64,000 nucleotides of DNA from Saprospiraceae bacterium (GCA_013214355.1 JABSSL010000075.1:99961-163960), one strand, 5' to 3'; counted from the stretch's first letter, positions 42,337 through 51,784 are shown. Made by a program: numbers and translations. The notes: generated by a model not told the origin, from the sequence alone.

Positions 42337-43518
42337 ATGAAAGAAGCCGTTATCATCTCCACTGCCCGAACCGGGATCGGTAAAGCTTACCGAGGTACAT
42401 TTAACAACACCAACTCCCCAACCATGGGAGGTTGGGCTATTGCTGAAGCCGTAGCGCGAGCTGGCGTTGATCCGGCTGAGGTAGAAGATGTAATCATGGG
42501 CTGCGCACTACCACAGGGTACTTCTAGCCCGAATATCGGACGTTTGACCGCACTTGCGGGGGGATTACCAGTAACTGTACCTGGTATGACCATTGATCGC
42601 CAGTGCTCCTCGGGGATGATGGCCATCGCAACTGCTGCCAAGCAGATTGTGCACGACGGTATGCAAGTAGCCATCGGCGGAGGATTGGATTCGATTAGTT
42701 TAGTGCAGAATGAAAAAATGAATACACACCGTATGCTAGATCGCAACTTGATTGCTAAGCATAAGGATGTGTATATGCCGATGTTACAAACGGCTGAAAT
42801 CGTAGCAAAACGCTACAATATTAGCCGAGAAGCGCAGGATGAATACGGATTTCAAAGTCAGATGCGAACAGCTGCAGCTCAAGCTGCAGGCAAGTTTGAT
42901 CAAGAGATTTTCGAAGTAACCACCAGTATGGGCGTCATGGATAAGGAGACCAAGGAAATCTCTTTCCATGATAGAACTTTGAATAAAGATGAAGGGAACA
43001 GGCCAACCACTACTTTGGAAGGTTTGGCGGGTTTGCGATTGGTCAATGAAGGTGGTACTATCACTGCGGGAAATGCCAGTCAATTATCTGATGGGGCTTC
43101 TGCTTGTGTGCTAATGGATGGTAAACTAGCTGAACAACGTGGCTTAGAACCTTTAGGAGCATACAGAGGAATGGCTGTGGCAGGTTGCGAACCGGATGAA
43201 ATGGGTATAGGTCCCGTTTTTGCCGTGCCAAAGTTGTTGAAGCAGCACGGCTTGAAGATGGAAGATATTGGCTTGTGGGAACTTAATGAAGCCTTTGCGG
43301 TGCAAGTGATCTACTGTCGAGATCAGTTGGGGATTCCGAATGAACTGTTGAATATAAACGGTGGGGCTATTTCCATCGGGCATCCTTATGGTATGACCGG
43401 GTCTCGCATGGTTGGCCACGCTTTGATTGAAGGAAAAAGAAGAGGTGCCAAGTATGTAGTTTGTACGATGTGTGTAGGTGGAGGAATGGGTGCTGCAGGC
43501 CTTTTTGAGGTGTACTAA
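42337..43518 (+). CDS. Acetyl-CoA C-acyltransferase (thiolase)
   Basis: A 393-residue thiolase that cleaves 3-oxoacyl-CoA with CoA (or makes acetoacetyl-CoA). The acyl-accepting Cys90 lies in [15 protein letters not shown], and the C-terminal [11 protein letters not shown] and [13 protein letters not shown] supply the His and second Cys of the active site. Length is standard. It begins an operon with a histidine phosphatase (45 bases) and an ACAD11-like kinase (39 bases), all plus strand, pointing to fatty-acid-type degradation. Confidence 0.95.
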   Translation: MKEAVIISTARTGIGKAYRGTFNNTNSPTMGGWAIAEAVARAGVDPAEVEDVIMGCALPQGTSSPNIGRLTALAGGLPVTVPGMTIDRQCSSGMMAIATAAKQIVHDGMQVAIGGGLDSISLVQNEKMNTHRMLDRNLIAKHKDVYMPMLQTAEIVAKRYNISREAQDEYGFQSQMRTAAAQAAGKFDQEIFEVTTSMGVMDKETKEISFHDRTLNKDEGNRPTTTLEGLAGLRLVNEGGTITAGNASQLSDGASACVLMDGKLAEQRGLEPLGAYRGMAVAGCEPDEMGIGPVFAVPKLLKQHGLKMEDIGLWELNEAFAVQVIYCRDQLGIPNELLNINGGAISIGHPYGMTGSRMVGHALIEGKRRGAKYVVCTMCVGGGMGAAGLFEVY

Positions 43519-43562
43519 ATTAGTTATTGAAATCCCTTTTCCGCTAAGCAAATTCTTTTTTC

Positions 43563-44282
43563 ATGAGTACATTGACCATGATTCGCCACGCGCAAGCCTC
43601 CTTTATGAAGGCCAATTATGATCAGCTTTCCCCGCTTGGGGAGCGGCAGTCTCGCGTGTTGGGAACTTACTTGGCGGATAAGGGAATAACTTTTGATAAG
43701 ATCTATATCGGGCCATTGAAGCGGCATTGGCAGACGGCAGACGGTGTGAAAGAGATCTTTTTGGAGCGAAAATTGCCTTGGCCCGAACCCATCTTGCTGC
43801 AAACCCTAGATGAACACAAGGGGATGGAAGTCATGGCCAGCTTGTTGCCAAAGCTGGTAGATAGATTTGAAGTATTGCAGCAATGGAGACGCAAAGCAGA
43901 GGAACAACCAGAGAAAGCCCGAAAATATCAGCTGCTTATCTTTAATCACGTTATGGCGCTTTGGGCAAAAGGGGAGTTAGATGTACGTGAGCACGGCCTG
44001 GCTCCCTGGGCAGATTTTCGGGCTCAGGTGAATTCTGCCATGAAGACTATCGTTCGTGAAAATGGGAAAGGAGTGAAAGTAGCCGCTTTTACCTCGGGGG
44101 GAACGATGTCAGCTGCCGTCGGTTATGCTTTGCGCTTAGAAGCTGATGAAAAAATTATGGATCTCAACGGTATTGTGCAAAATACAGCTATGTCTACCTT
44201 CCTTTTTTCAGAAGATCGGCTAACTTTAAAATCCTTTAATGAATTGCCACACCTAGAAGGAGAAATGATCACTTTTGTCTAG
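43563..44282 (+). CDS. Histidine phosphatase family protein (phosphoglycerate-mutase-like)
   Basis: A 239-residue protein with the family catalytic TMIRHAQASFMKANYDQLSPLGERQS at its N-terminus, where RHA (instead of the more common RHG) carries the phospho-accepting His. The C-terminal VAAFTSGGTMSAAVGYAL supplies the second motif, but the usual His of the HGG-type sequence is replaced (FTSGG), so activity may differ. It sits between the thiolase and an ACAD11-type kinase. Similar phosphatase/phosphotransferase pairs accompany acyl-CoA dehydrogenases in other bacteria. Confidence 0.87.
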   Translation: MSTLTMIRHAQASFMKANYDQLSPLGERQSRVLGTYLADKGITFDKIYIGPLKRHWQTADGVKEIFLERKLPWPEPILLQTLDEHKGMEVMASLLPKLVDRFEVLQQWRRKAEEQPEKARKYQLLIFNHVMALWAKGELDVREHGLAPWADFRAQVNSAMKTIVRENGKGVKVAAFTSGGTMSAAVGYALRLEADEKIMDLNGIVQNTAMSTFLFSEDRLTLKSFNELPHLEGEMITFV

Positions 44283-44320
44283 CGTGGAACTGGCAAGCTA
44301 ACGTCCTTTAACAACGTATT

Positions 44321-45403
44321 ATGTCAAATAATTGGAATGATCAGGCGAAAGCCGTCAGGAAAGGGGAGGAGCTCGATATTGAAAAATTAGAACCATTCCT
44401 GCAGGAAAAACTGAATATGCCTGGTGCCCAACTCAGTATTGAGCAGTTTCCTGGTGGATTTTCAAACCTGACATATCTAATACGATTGGGGGAGACGGGA
44501 TTCGTACTACGCCGCCCTCCCTTTGGCGCAAAGATTAAGTCCGCGCATGATATGGGACGAGAGTATAAAATCCTTAATGCGCTATCTACATCCTATAACA
44601 AAGCCCCTAGACCGCTCCTATATACCGAAGATGAAAGTGTGATTAGAGCACCTTTTTACGTAATGGAAAGAGTGCAGGGGGTTATTCTACGTCCAAAAAT
44701 GCCTAAAGAAATGGTACCTGCGCCCGAGATTATGCAGGAGGTTGCTGTTTCGCTTATCGATACTTTTGCCGATCTACATGCTGTGGACTATCAAGCTGTC
44801 GGTTTGGGGGATTTGGGCAGGCCAGAAGGGTATGTAGAGCGACAGGTAGGTGGCTGGACGAAAAGGTACTTTAAGTCAAAGACAGACGAACTTAAGGAAA
44901 TCGAAAAAGTAGCCAACTGGTTGGCCGATAACCAACCGGGCGAATCTGGAACTGCCCTGATTCACAATGATTTTAAATATGATAATGTAGTTCTGGATTC
45001 TGCAGATTGGACGCAAATCATTGCCGTTCTGGATTGGGAAATGTCCACCATAGGTGATCCGTTGATGGATTTTGGAACCAGTTTAGGTTATTGGGTAACG
45101 GCCGATGATCCGGATTGGTTGCATGCGCTAGCCTTAAGCCCCACGATCCTACCCGGTAACCCTGACCGATCAGAAGTGGTGAAAATGTATGCACAGAAGA
45201 GTGGTAGAGATCTTAGTGATGTTGTTTTCTACTATGTCTATGGCCTTTTCAAGATCGCAGTAATTGTTCAGCAAATCTACTATCGATATAAGCATGGTTA
45301 TACCCAGGATCCTCGCTTTGCGAAGTTGAACCACGTGGTGAAGGGCTTGGGGGTGATGGCACAATCGGCTATTCTCAAGAAAGATATTGACCGTTTATTT
45401 TAG
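44321..45403 (+). CDS. APH/choline kinase-like phosphotransferase, ACAD10/11-type
   Basis: A 360-residue aminoglycoside-phosphotransferase-fold kinase. The N-terminal nucleotide loop is FPGGFSNLTYLIRLG with the ATP-binding FVLRRPPFG; the Brenner catalytic loop is LIHNDFKYDNVVLD, and the metal-binding segment is VLDWEMSTIGDPLMDFG. The last two closely match the kinase domain of ACAD10/11 and of LvaA in Pseudomonas, which phosphorylate 4-hydroxyacyl-CoA before elimination. Clustered with a thiolase and a histidine phosphatase; no acyl-CoA dehydrogenase is in this window. Substrate is inferred from the family. Confidence 0.88.
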   Translation: MSNNWNDQAKAVRKGEELDIEKLEPFLQEKLNMPGAQLSIEQFPGGFSNLTYLIRLGETGFVLRRPPFGAKIKSAHDMGREYKILNALSTSYNKAPRPLLYTEDESVIRAPFYVMERVQGVILRPKMPKEMVPAPEIMQEVAVSLIDTFADLHAVDYQAVGLGDLGRPEGYVERQVGGWTKRYFKSKTDELKEIEKVANWLADNQPGESGTALIHNDFKYDNVVLDSADWTQIIAVLDWEMSTIGDPLMDFGTSLGYWVTADDPDWLHALALSPTILPGNPDRSEVVKMYAQKSGRDLSDVVFYYVYGLFKIAVIVQQIYYRYKHGYTQDPRFAKLNHVVKGLGVMAQSAILKKDIDRLF

Positions 45404-45416
45404 GGGGAACACACTC

Positions 45417-45580
45417 AAGTAGTGTGACAATAGTAATCGTGAAATTTCAGGTAGTGAATTTTATGCCTAGGTGAGGCAGAAAAATTGCACCTAGCCGTAG
45501 GCTAAGTAAGATCTTTTCTAACGAAGGCTAGGCGAAAAATTCGCAGCTGAAAAACAGGAGAATCTATTGTCACACTGCTT
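45417..45580. repeat. 164-base palindromic element with 17-base terminal inverted repeats (possible MITE)
   Basis: AAGTAGTGTGACAATAG at 45417-45433 is the inverse of CTATTGTCACACTGCTT at 45564-45580 with one mismatch. Inside, GAATTTTATGCCTAGG and GGCTAGGCGAAAAATTC form a second imperfect inverted pair, and CTAGGTG/CACCTAG a third hairpin. The whole piece could fold into a long cruciform. It occupies most of the intergenic region between two unrelated genes, and has no coding frame. No flanking target-site duplication is clear. Confidence 0.55.
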
Positions 45581-45717
45581 AATAAGAGCTGATACCCTGA
45601 ATTTTTCTTCCCGCTTTTTCTTTCTTCTTTGTTTATCTATTTTTGTTGAATAGGCAAGCGTACTATTCCTAAAACTTTCTTGCCTGCGATTAAATCAACC
45701 TTTATAAAGCAAGTAGC

Positions 45718-46830
45718 ATGTCAACCGTAGGAGAATTGAATACCAGCAATCGGATTTTAATGGGGCCGGGCCCAAGTGATGTACACCCTAGGGTTTTGAA
45801 GGCGATGGCCACCCCATTAGTCGGCCACCTAGATCCAGAGTTTGTCACTATTATGGATGAGATAAAATCCATGGTACAAGCGACCTTTCAAACGCAAAAC
45901 CACTTAACTTTTGTTGTGTCTGCTCCCGGTAGCGCTGGGATGGAAACCTGCCTGGTCAATCTCCTTGAACCTGGTGATGAGGCTGTTATTTGCATTCATG
46001 GTGTGTTTGGTGGAAGGATGACAGATATTGCGGAGAGATGTGGAGCTACGGTGACTAAAGTCGAAGCGCCCTGGGGAGAGCCTATCGATCCTAAGCAGGT
46101 GAAAGAAGCATTGGCCAAGACAAAGCCTAAGTTGGTTGCTATTGTACACGCAGAAACCTCCACAGGTGTTTTACAACCTTTGGAAGAGATCAGTGAAATG
46201 GTACACGATGCGGGTGCTTTGTTGGTGGTAGATGCCGTAACGTCCTACTGTGGGGCGGACTTGCGTGTTGATGAATGGGGAATTGATGCAATCTATTCTG
46301 GCACACAAAAATGTTTAAGTGCGCCTCCCGGGCTATCTCCTGTTTCATTTAGCGATCGAGCGCTAGCAGTATTAGACAATCGAAAGACCAAGGTTCAGAG
46401 CTGGTTCCTAGACCTCAGCCTGGTGAAGAACTATTGGGCGGGTGCGAAGCGAGCTTATCATCATACTGCCCCTGTTTCAGCTATGTACGCTTTAAGGGAG
46501 GCTTATCGCTTGGTATTGGAAGAAGGCTTGGAAAATCGTTTTGCCAGGCACATTCGAAACCATCAATTGCTAAAGAAGGGATTGGAATCATTGGGCTTTG
46601 AGTTTCTGGTGGAAGAAGGTTATCGGTTGCCCATGCTTAATGCTGTGAAAGTACCAGAAGGTGTAGACGAAGGAACCATCAGAAGACGCCTGCTAGAGGA
46701 ATATAATATTGAAGTAGGGGGCGGTTTGGGTAAGTTTGCCGGTAAGATATGGCGTGTAGGCCTGATGGGAGAAAGTAGCACTCCTAATCATGTTAATGTT
46801 CTACTATCTGCCTTGAAAGATCTTATGTAG
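45718..46830 (+). CDS. Alanine-glyoxylate / serine-pyruvate aminotransferase family protein (class V)
   Basis: A 370-residue PLP enzyme of the AGXT/Spt family: it starts NRILMGPGPSDVHPRVLKAMATPLVGHLDPEF, has VSAPGSAGMETCLVNLLEPGD, VVDAVTSYCGADLRVDEWGID, and the Schiff-base Lys in YSGTQKCLSAPPGLSPVSF. These enzymes exchange amino groups among glyoxylate, alanine, serine and pyruvate. It is monocistronic here, and its end overlaps the converging glycosyltransferase by 8 bases. The upstream 314 bases hold a palindromic element and no gene. Confidence 0.93.
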   Translation: MSTVGELNTSNRILMGPGPSDVHPRVLKAMATPLVGHLDPEFVTIMDEIKSMVQATFQTQNHLTFVVSAPGSAGMETCLVNLLEPGDEAVICIHGVFGGRMTDIAERCGATVTKVEAPWGEPIDPKQVKEALAKTKPKLVAIVHAETSTGVLQPLEEISEMVHDAGALLVVDAVTSYCGADLRVDEWGIDAIYSGTQKCLSAPPGLSPVSFSDRALAVLDNRKTKVQSWFLDLSLVKNYWAGAKRAYHHTAPVSAMYALREAYRLVLEEGLENRFARHIRNHQLLKKGLESLGFEFLVEEGYRLPMLNAVKVPEGVDEGTIRRRLLEEYNIEVGGGLGKFAGKIWRVGLMGESSTPNHVNVLLSALKDLM

Positions 46831-47959
46831 TCAGGTTTTCAGATTGCCGTAAACCGGTCCGAAAGGAGCATTTTTTCTTTCCTGCTAGGAAAAGATTTGA
46901 TAGCGCCTGACATACCTTTGGTGGATGCCATTGCTGAGCCACTTTCACCGCATTGTACGAAAGACGATCGTACAAGAGATTACTATGGGCCAATAGCTGG
47001 ATTTTGTTTGCCATTTCATCTATTTGGCCACTTTCGAGTACATAACCATTTACTCCCTGAGTAATCCATTCTCTTCCGATACCATTTTTTAAGAGGAGTG
47101 CTGGGAGCCCAAATTCCATAGCTTCACGGATATAGTCGAGCTTTAGCCCCTCTTTCGTTAATCCCTTAGGTTCTTCTACCTCGATGTATAGTTTTGCGGT
47201 CCGATATAAAGGGATACCATCCTGAGGACGTAAACAGCTTACGTTGGCATTAGCTGCTAAAGCTGTGCTACCCCGCTGGAGATCTGCTTTATTGAAGAAC
47301 CAACACTGGAATCGGATGTGCTCGCATCTATCAGCGATGAGACTAATCTTTTTCAAACTGTCTGCACTCGCACTTCTACACCCAATAATCACGGAAAACC
47401 AAGCATCACCTCTTGGCTGCGACATTTCTCGATGCTGTTGTGCGGCTTTTAGATTGTGCTCTGATAAGGGCATAGATATTACTTTTTGTTCAAAACCCTT
47501 AAGGTGATAATGGTCGGCCTGTAGTTGACTGCCATACAGTAAGGTCGTTTTGGTTGATCTTCCGACCCACCGGATCAATCTTCGGTGAAGAATCGAATAC
47601 GGTTGCTCTTCTGGAAACTGGGCGGTGAGTGGAACATTCAACTTCCGACAAGCCCAAAAGACGACTGGAAATTCTAGGCCGTTCAGGAATATGCTTAATC
47701 CATTCTTTGGTATGGCAATCAGATAGTTCCAGATCTGCACTTGTAGATGAAGGGCTTTGTAGGAAATCCTTTGCTTGCCCTCTACGGGAATATGCTGGTG
47801 TGGAATAGTTTGCAGCAAGGGTGGAAGCGGTATTCGTTCCCCAACGGTGAGTAAACGAATGTCTACTTTCTCGTTATACAACCTCCTTGCGGTCTCTGCA
47901 TAACGAAAGGGCATAGACATACCTGCATTTACTGGATAAATGAAGAGGAGACGAGTCAT
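46823..47959 (-). CDS. Family-4-type glycosyltransferase
   Basis: A 378-residue GT-B glycosyltransferase. The C-terminal half includes EAMEFGLPALLLKNGIGREWITQGVNGYVLES, the nucleotide-sugar binding region of GT4 (E-x7-E-like pair), preceded by a Rossmann-like domain (LYGSQLQADHYHLKGFEQKVISMPLSEHNLKAA). No signal peptide. It might modify a surface glycan. There are no other sugar genes nearby. On its 5' side, the leader contains a conspicuous paired structure at 47991-48084. Confidence 0.85.
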   Translation of the reverse strand: MTRLLFIYPVNAGMSMPFRYAETARRLYNEKVDIRLLTVGERIPLPPLLQTIPHQHIPVEGKQRISYKALHLQVQIWNYLIAIPKNGLSIFLNGLEFPVVFWACRKLNVPLTAQFPEEQPYSILHRRLIRWVGRSTKTTLLYGSQLQADHYHLKGFEQKVISMPLSEHNLKAAQQHREMSQPRGDAWFSVIIGCRSASADSLKKISLIADRCEHIRFQCWFFNKADLQRGSTALAANANVSCLRPQDGIPLYRTAKLYIEVEEPKGLTKEGLKLDYIREAMEFGLPALLLKNGIGREWITQGVNGYVLESGQIDEMANKIQLLAHSNLLYDRLSYNAVKVAQQWHPPKVCQALSNLFLAGKKKCSFRTGLRQSENLTT

Positions 47960-47990
47960 TTTTTCTATTTGGGTTAATAGTAATGTTGAA

Positions 47991-48084
47991 TGGCACTAAT
48001 CCCAGATTTCTTCCCTGCTAATCCTTTTCGCAAACCTGGGAAAAGCGTAGGGTCTTGATTCTTTAAGACCATCGTATAGTGCCA
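47991..48084 (-). other. Three-way-junction structured leader upstream of the glycosyltransferase
   Basis: On either strand TGGCACTA (47991-47998) pairs with TAGTGCCA (48077-48084), enclosing two hairpins: CCCAG/CTGGG (48001-48005 with 48036-48040) and GGTCTT/AAGACC (48051-48056 with 48065-48070). An alternative stem CTTTTC/GAAAAG competes with the CCCAG/CTGGG one. Read on the minus strand it ends 32 bases before the glycosyltransferase start codon. No riboswitch class is recognised. Confidence 0.4.
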
Positions 48085-48434
48085 ATCATGTGAAGGAGAA
48101 CAGTTGGTGTCAATAGTATCCAACAAGAGTGTAGTCTATGCTACTCTGCGGAGGATGTCTTTGGATGATCTATATTTGTGCCTGTTTTTTAATTATCTGA
48201 TAATCATCATTTTATGCATTTATACTAAATCTCAATCAGCCCAATTTGAGAGATTGTTCCCGTTTTGGGAAATATACCTGCTTTTGTGGTGCAGATGGCC
48301 CGGAATTGGAAAAAATGGAGATTGTTGCCGTTTTCCGAAGGATTTCTGCCGTTTTCCGAAAATACCGGTACGCGGGACAATAAACCTGTAGATTGACGTA
48401 CGTGTGAAGAAGATCTGTGTAAAAACCTAAAGTT
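48085..48434. other. Noncoding stretch with short repeats; no gene seen
   Basis: These 350 bases lack a credible gene. They hold a -7-like TATATTTG at 48171-48178, a palindrome TTCCCGTTTTGGGAA at 48257-48271, and a direct repeat TGCCGTTTTCCGAA at 48326-48339 and 48347-48360. Frames of 95 residues (+) and up to 165 (-) are probably chance. Confidence 0.4.
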
Positions 48435-50484
48435 ATGCGAGGTACAAGTGTCGTCAATAGTCAATCTCCAAGAGAGTACCCAATGCTCAGTGAAAAAGTA
48501 GGAAAAATTGTAGGTTATTGTTGGTCTTGCCAATATGTGCGAGTAGGCCTTATGTTTAGCCTGATATTGGCAGTTGGATTGATTAGCAGCACCAGTCCGG
48601 AAAATCAGGGCCAGGAGGGGCGTAAAGCTGTTGGAACTAGGGCTAGTGATTCGTTGGCCTTGGTAGATTTCTATACAAAAACGAAAGGGACACAGTGGAT
48701 AGAAAGCTGGGACTTTAGTCAAAGTATGGATACCTGGTTTGGAGTAAGTCTCAACCCCTATGGTAGGGTTATGTGCCTGGATTTAGATGGAGAACCAGAT
48801 TGTAGCCCAACCAAACGTAGAGGAAATCGAATTAAAGGGCAGATGATAGATTTAAATTTACCCTATCTAGAGCATCTGTTTCTTTCAGGGAATCAACTGC
48901 AAGGGCAGATTCCCAACTTCAGCAAGATGCCTTTCTTGCTTACCCTGCAGCTCTCCTGTAATCGCTTCACCGATACCATACCAGATTTCACTAATTTCAC
49001 TAGACTTGTCTCTCTTGAGCTAGATTACAATAAGCTTACAGGCGAGATACCTGCCTTTACTCATTTGAGTAGTATGCAGAACCTGTATGTTTCTAATAAT
49101 AAACTAAGTGGCGCTTTACCCTTGTTTAAGCATTCTCATTTATTGAGAAGACTTTACGTACAAGGGAATCAATTGACAGGGTCTTTACCGTTATTGAATG
49201 GAATGCCCAACTTACAGCGCTTCATCGGTTTTGATAACCAATTCGAAGGAAGGATTCCTGACCTTCATATGTTGGGGCAGATTACACATTTGAATTTGGG
49301 AGCAAACAAATTGTCCAGCGAGATTCCTCCTTTGGATGGTTTGGTCCAACTGAGATCACTGGTTTTGGCTGATAACGATCTGGAAGGGAGTATTCCAGAT
49401 CTGACCGCCATGAGCCACCTTATAGAATTAAACCTTTCAGATAATCGATTAACTGGCGCCATTCCAGATTTGTCTGGGAAGCACCAGCTCCGCTCACTTT
49501 TGTTGGCTGGTAACCAACTGAGCGAATGTCCAGTCCTTCGCAACTTGCCACAATTGAATCAATGTGCCTTTCAAGAGAATGCCTTTGATTTTTCCGATTT
49601 AGTACCGAACCAAAAATGGCTTCAAGGGCTGGACTCTTATGAAAAACAATTGAACGAACGCCAAGATTCCGTCATTCAGCTCACGCAAGGTAAGGAGGTT
49701 CGCATATCAGCAGGTTTGGATCGAGAGTTGGAATCCAATACTTACACCTGGTTTAAGGATGGAACCGAATTCAAAGTGATGGAAGGTGAAAATACCTTGA
49801 CAGCCCGCCTGTCCTTGGTAGAAGATCAAGCGACATACTATTGTGAGATAACTAACGATGCGCTGCCAGGGCTAGTTTTCAAATCGGGCGTATTTATCCT
49901 ACAATCGGATAAACTAGAAGGGCCGATAGCCCTGGCACCTTTACCCTATGATGACCATTGGACTTTCAGTAAGCTGAAGGAAGAGTATGAGATTAATCTT
50001 ATCGCCAATGATCAGATGAACGGTACGGCTGAATGGGACTTGAAGTTGATCAGTCGACCTGAAAATGGGCAAATTGAATTGTTAGAAGATGGAAAACTAC
50101 AATTCATTCCCAATGAAGATTTTGTTGGGATGGTAGAATTTGAATATGAACTTTGTAATAAGGCAGCCGAAAACCTATGCAATATTGCCTTTGTAAGCAT
50201 TGATATCCAGGCCGAAGTCCTACCCAGCGACACTACGGTACAAGTCAATTTTGATGACTTGCGAATTTTCCCTAATCCAGCAGTGAATGTTGTTAATCTT
50301 TCGACGGAGAAAGGACTACAGTTGGAACAAGTAACGGTATTCAATTTAGCAGGACAATTAGTACTGGAGCAACCTGTTCTAGATGGCCAAATAAGGGTGG
50401 GGATCATTACCTGCAGGTAATTATTTCATTGAGGCAAGAAGCGGGAAAAAGACTTTAGTCGAACAGCTGGTTGTAGTCAAGTAG
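48435..50484 (+). CDS. Secreted leucine-rich-repeat protein with T9SS type A tail, frameshifted near the end
   Basis: An approximately 683-residue protein if corrected. A membrane/export segment (GLMFSLILAVGLISS) precedes a domain of about ten plant-type LRRs (LEHLFLSGNQLQGQIPNFS, LRSLVLADNDLEGSIPDLT), then Ig/cadherin-like modules (about 420-590), and a T9SS type A sorting domain beginning LRIFPNPAVNVVNLSTEKG. As written, the frame ends at 50420 (VGIITCR), but deleting one G from GGGG at 50399-50402 restores LPAGNYFIEARSGKKTLVEQ and stops at 50484. A SUMF1-like and a sorbosone-dehydrogenase-like gene lie nearby on the other strand. Function of the LRR is unknown. Confidence 0.82.
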
Positions 50485-50494
50485 GAGAACGCAT

Positions 50495-50529
50495 AGTCGG
50501 AGATGTGGCACATAGCGACATCTCCGACT
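50495..50529. terminator. Bidirectional terminator hairpin between convergent genes
   Basis: AGTCGGAGATGT/ACATCTCCGACT, a perfect 12-base stem with an 11-base loop, lies between the LRR gene and the sorbosone-dehydrogenase-like gene, 20 bases from the stop of the latter. Confidence 0.65.
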
Positions 50530-50549
50530 TTATCGAACTTACTATCTTA

Positions 50550-51671
50550 TCATTGGCCTTCGTACGAGATGCGGTAAATAGCATCCGCAGAGTCATCTGA
50601 CAGTAGTAACGAACCATCTGGCATCATTTCCACATCAACGGGGCGCCCCCATTCCTCTTCACTTCCTTCTGGCAACCATCCTTCTGCAAAAGGCTCATAG
50701 CTAACGGCCTTATTTCCATCCAATTTCACCATCATCAGTCTGTAACCGATCTTTTTGGCACGATTCCAGGATCCATGCAGCGCTACAAAAAGCTGATTGC
50801 GATATTCTTCTGGAAACATATCCCCAGTGTAGAACTCTAGTCCAAGGGGCGCCACATGAGGTCCCATTTTCTGTACGGGAGCAGTGTATTCACTGCACGG
50901 CGATTTGTCTCCAAATTTAGGATCGGAAAGGTCTCCCTGGTGGCAATAAGGAAATCCGAAATGCATGCCATCTTTAGGAGCATGATTGAGCTCGCAATGA
51001 GGGATTTCATCTCCTAGCCAGTCTCTACCATTATCAGTAAACCAAAGATCTTTAGTCTCTGGGTGCCAAGTAAAGCCGACAGTATTACGAACGCCATGTT
51101 GTACGACTTCAAAACCCGTCCCATCTGGATTGATGCGGGTAATTGAAGCGTAAACGGGATCTTCTTTGTCGCAGATGTTACAAGGTGCACCCACTGGGAC
51201 ATATAGTTTGCCGTCTGGTCCAAAGTCAATGAATTTCCAACCATGATGAGTTTCGGTTGGATATTGATCATAGATGACCTTAGGCTTGCCCGGGTCATCT
51301 AGCTTGCTCTCTATATCTTCGAATTTGGAGATCCGACTTACCTCAGCTATATACAAATCTCCGTCTCGGAAAGCGACCCCATTTGGCATTTTCAGGTTCT
51401 TTGCCAAAGTATATTGCTCATCTACTTTGAAATCCCCGTCGGTATCTTTTAAAGCATACACACTTCCATATCTTCGGGTACCTACATATAGGGTCCCAGA
51501 GGGAGATAAGGCCATAGATCTAGCGTTTCTCACACCTGAAGCGTACACTTCTATTTTAAAACCTGGAGGAAGTTTGATATCGTCGATTGGCAGATCAACG
51601 GCAGGGGTAGTATTGCTTTTCTCACCTACTCCCAACAAGACCATGCTCAATAACAGAATGATAACTCGCAT
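50550..51671 (-). CDS. Secreted PQQ-type sorbosone-dehydrogenase-like beta-propeller
   Basis: A 373-residue protein from ATG at 51671 with a signal peptide (MRVIILLLSMVLLGVG). The body is a six-bladed propeller of the sorbosone dehydrogenase/soluble glucose dehydrogenase type: LPPGFKIEVYASGVRNARSMALSPSGTLYVGTR, GPDGKLYVPVGAPCNICDKED (a short Cys pair), WHPETKDLWFTDNGRDWLGDEIPHCEL, RPVDVEMMPDGSLLLSDD. Such proteins may bind PQQ or have lost activity. No PQQ genes are nearby. A TATATTTG -7 element is found 42 bases upstream. Confidence 0.85.
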   Translation of the reverse strand: MRVIILLLSMVLLGVGEKSNTTPAVDLPIDDIKLPPGFKIEVYASGVRNARSMALSPSGTLYVGTRRYGSVYALKDTDGDFKVDEQYTLAKNLKMPNGVAFRDGDLYIAEVSRISKFEDIESKLDDPGKPKVIYDQYPTETHHGWKFIDFGPDGKLYVPVGAPCNICDKEDPVYASITRINPDGTGFEVVQHGVRNTVGFTWHPETKDLWFTDNGRDWLGDEIPHCELNHAPKDGMHFGFPYCHQGDLSDPKFGDKSPCSEYTAPVQKMGPHVAPLGLEFYTGDMFPEEYRNQLFVALHGSWNRAKKIGYRLMMVKLDGNKAVSYEPFAEGWLPEGSEEEWGRPVDVEMMPDGSLLLSDDSADAIYRISYEGQ

Positions 51672-51712
51672 ATCAGTTAGTTTTTTGATTTTCCACATAA
51701 ATAATACACCGT

Positions 51713-51720
51713 CAAATATA
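51713..51720 (-). promoter_or_regulatory. Bacteroidota -7 element (TATATTTG)
   Basis: Minus-strand TATATTTG lies 42 bases before the start at 51671. No TTG at the ideal -33 spacing. Confidence 0.35.
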
Positions 51721-51784
51721 CGATAGGGGAATCACAGGCTAGACCTTAAGTACGGTAAATGTCAGATATCACCCAACCCACTAG

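Noticed and set aside
48104..48391. A 95-residue plus-strand frame upstream of the LRR gene
   Set aside because: No conserved feature; includes the repeated CCGTTTT motifs and is probably chance.
48225..48722. A 165-residue minus-strand open frame overlapping the LRR gene start
   Set aside because: It lies across the promoter region and the antisense of a better-supported gene; residues look random.
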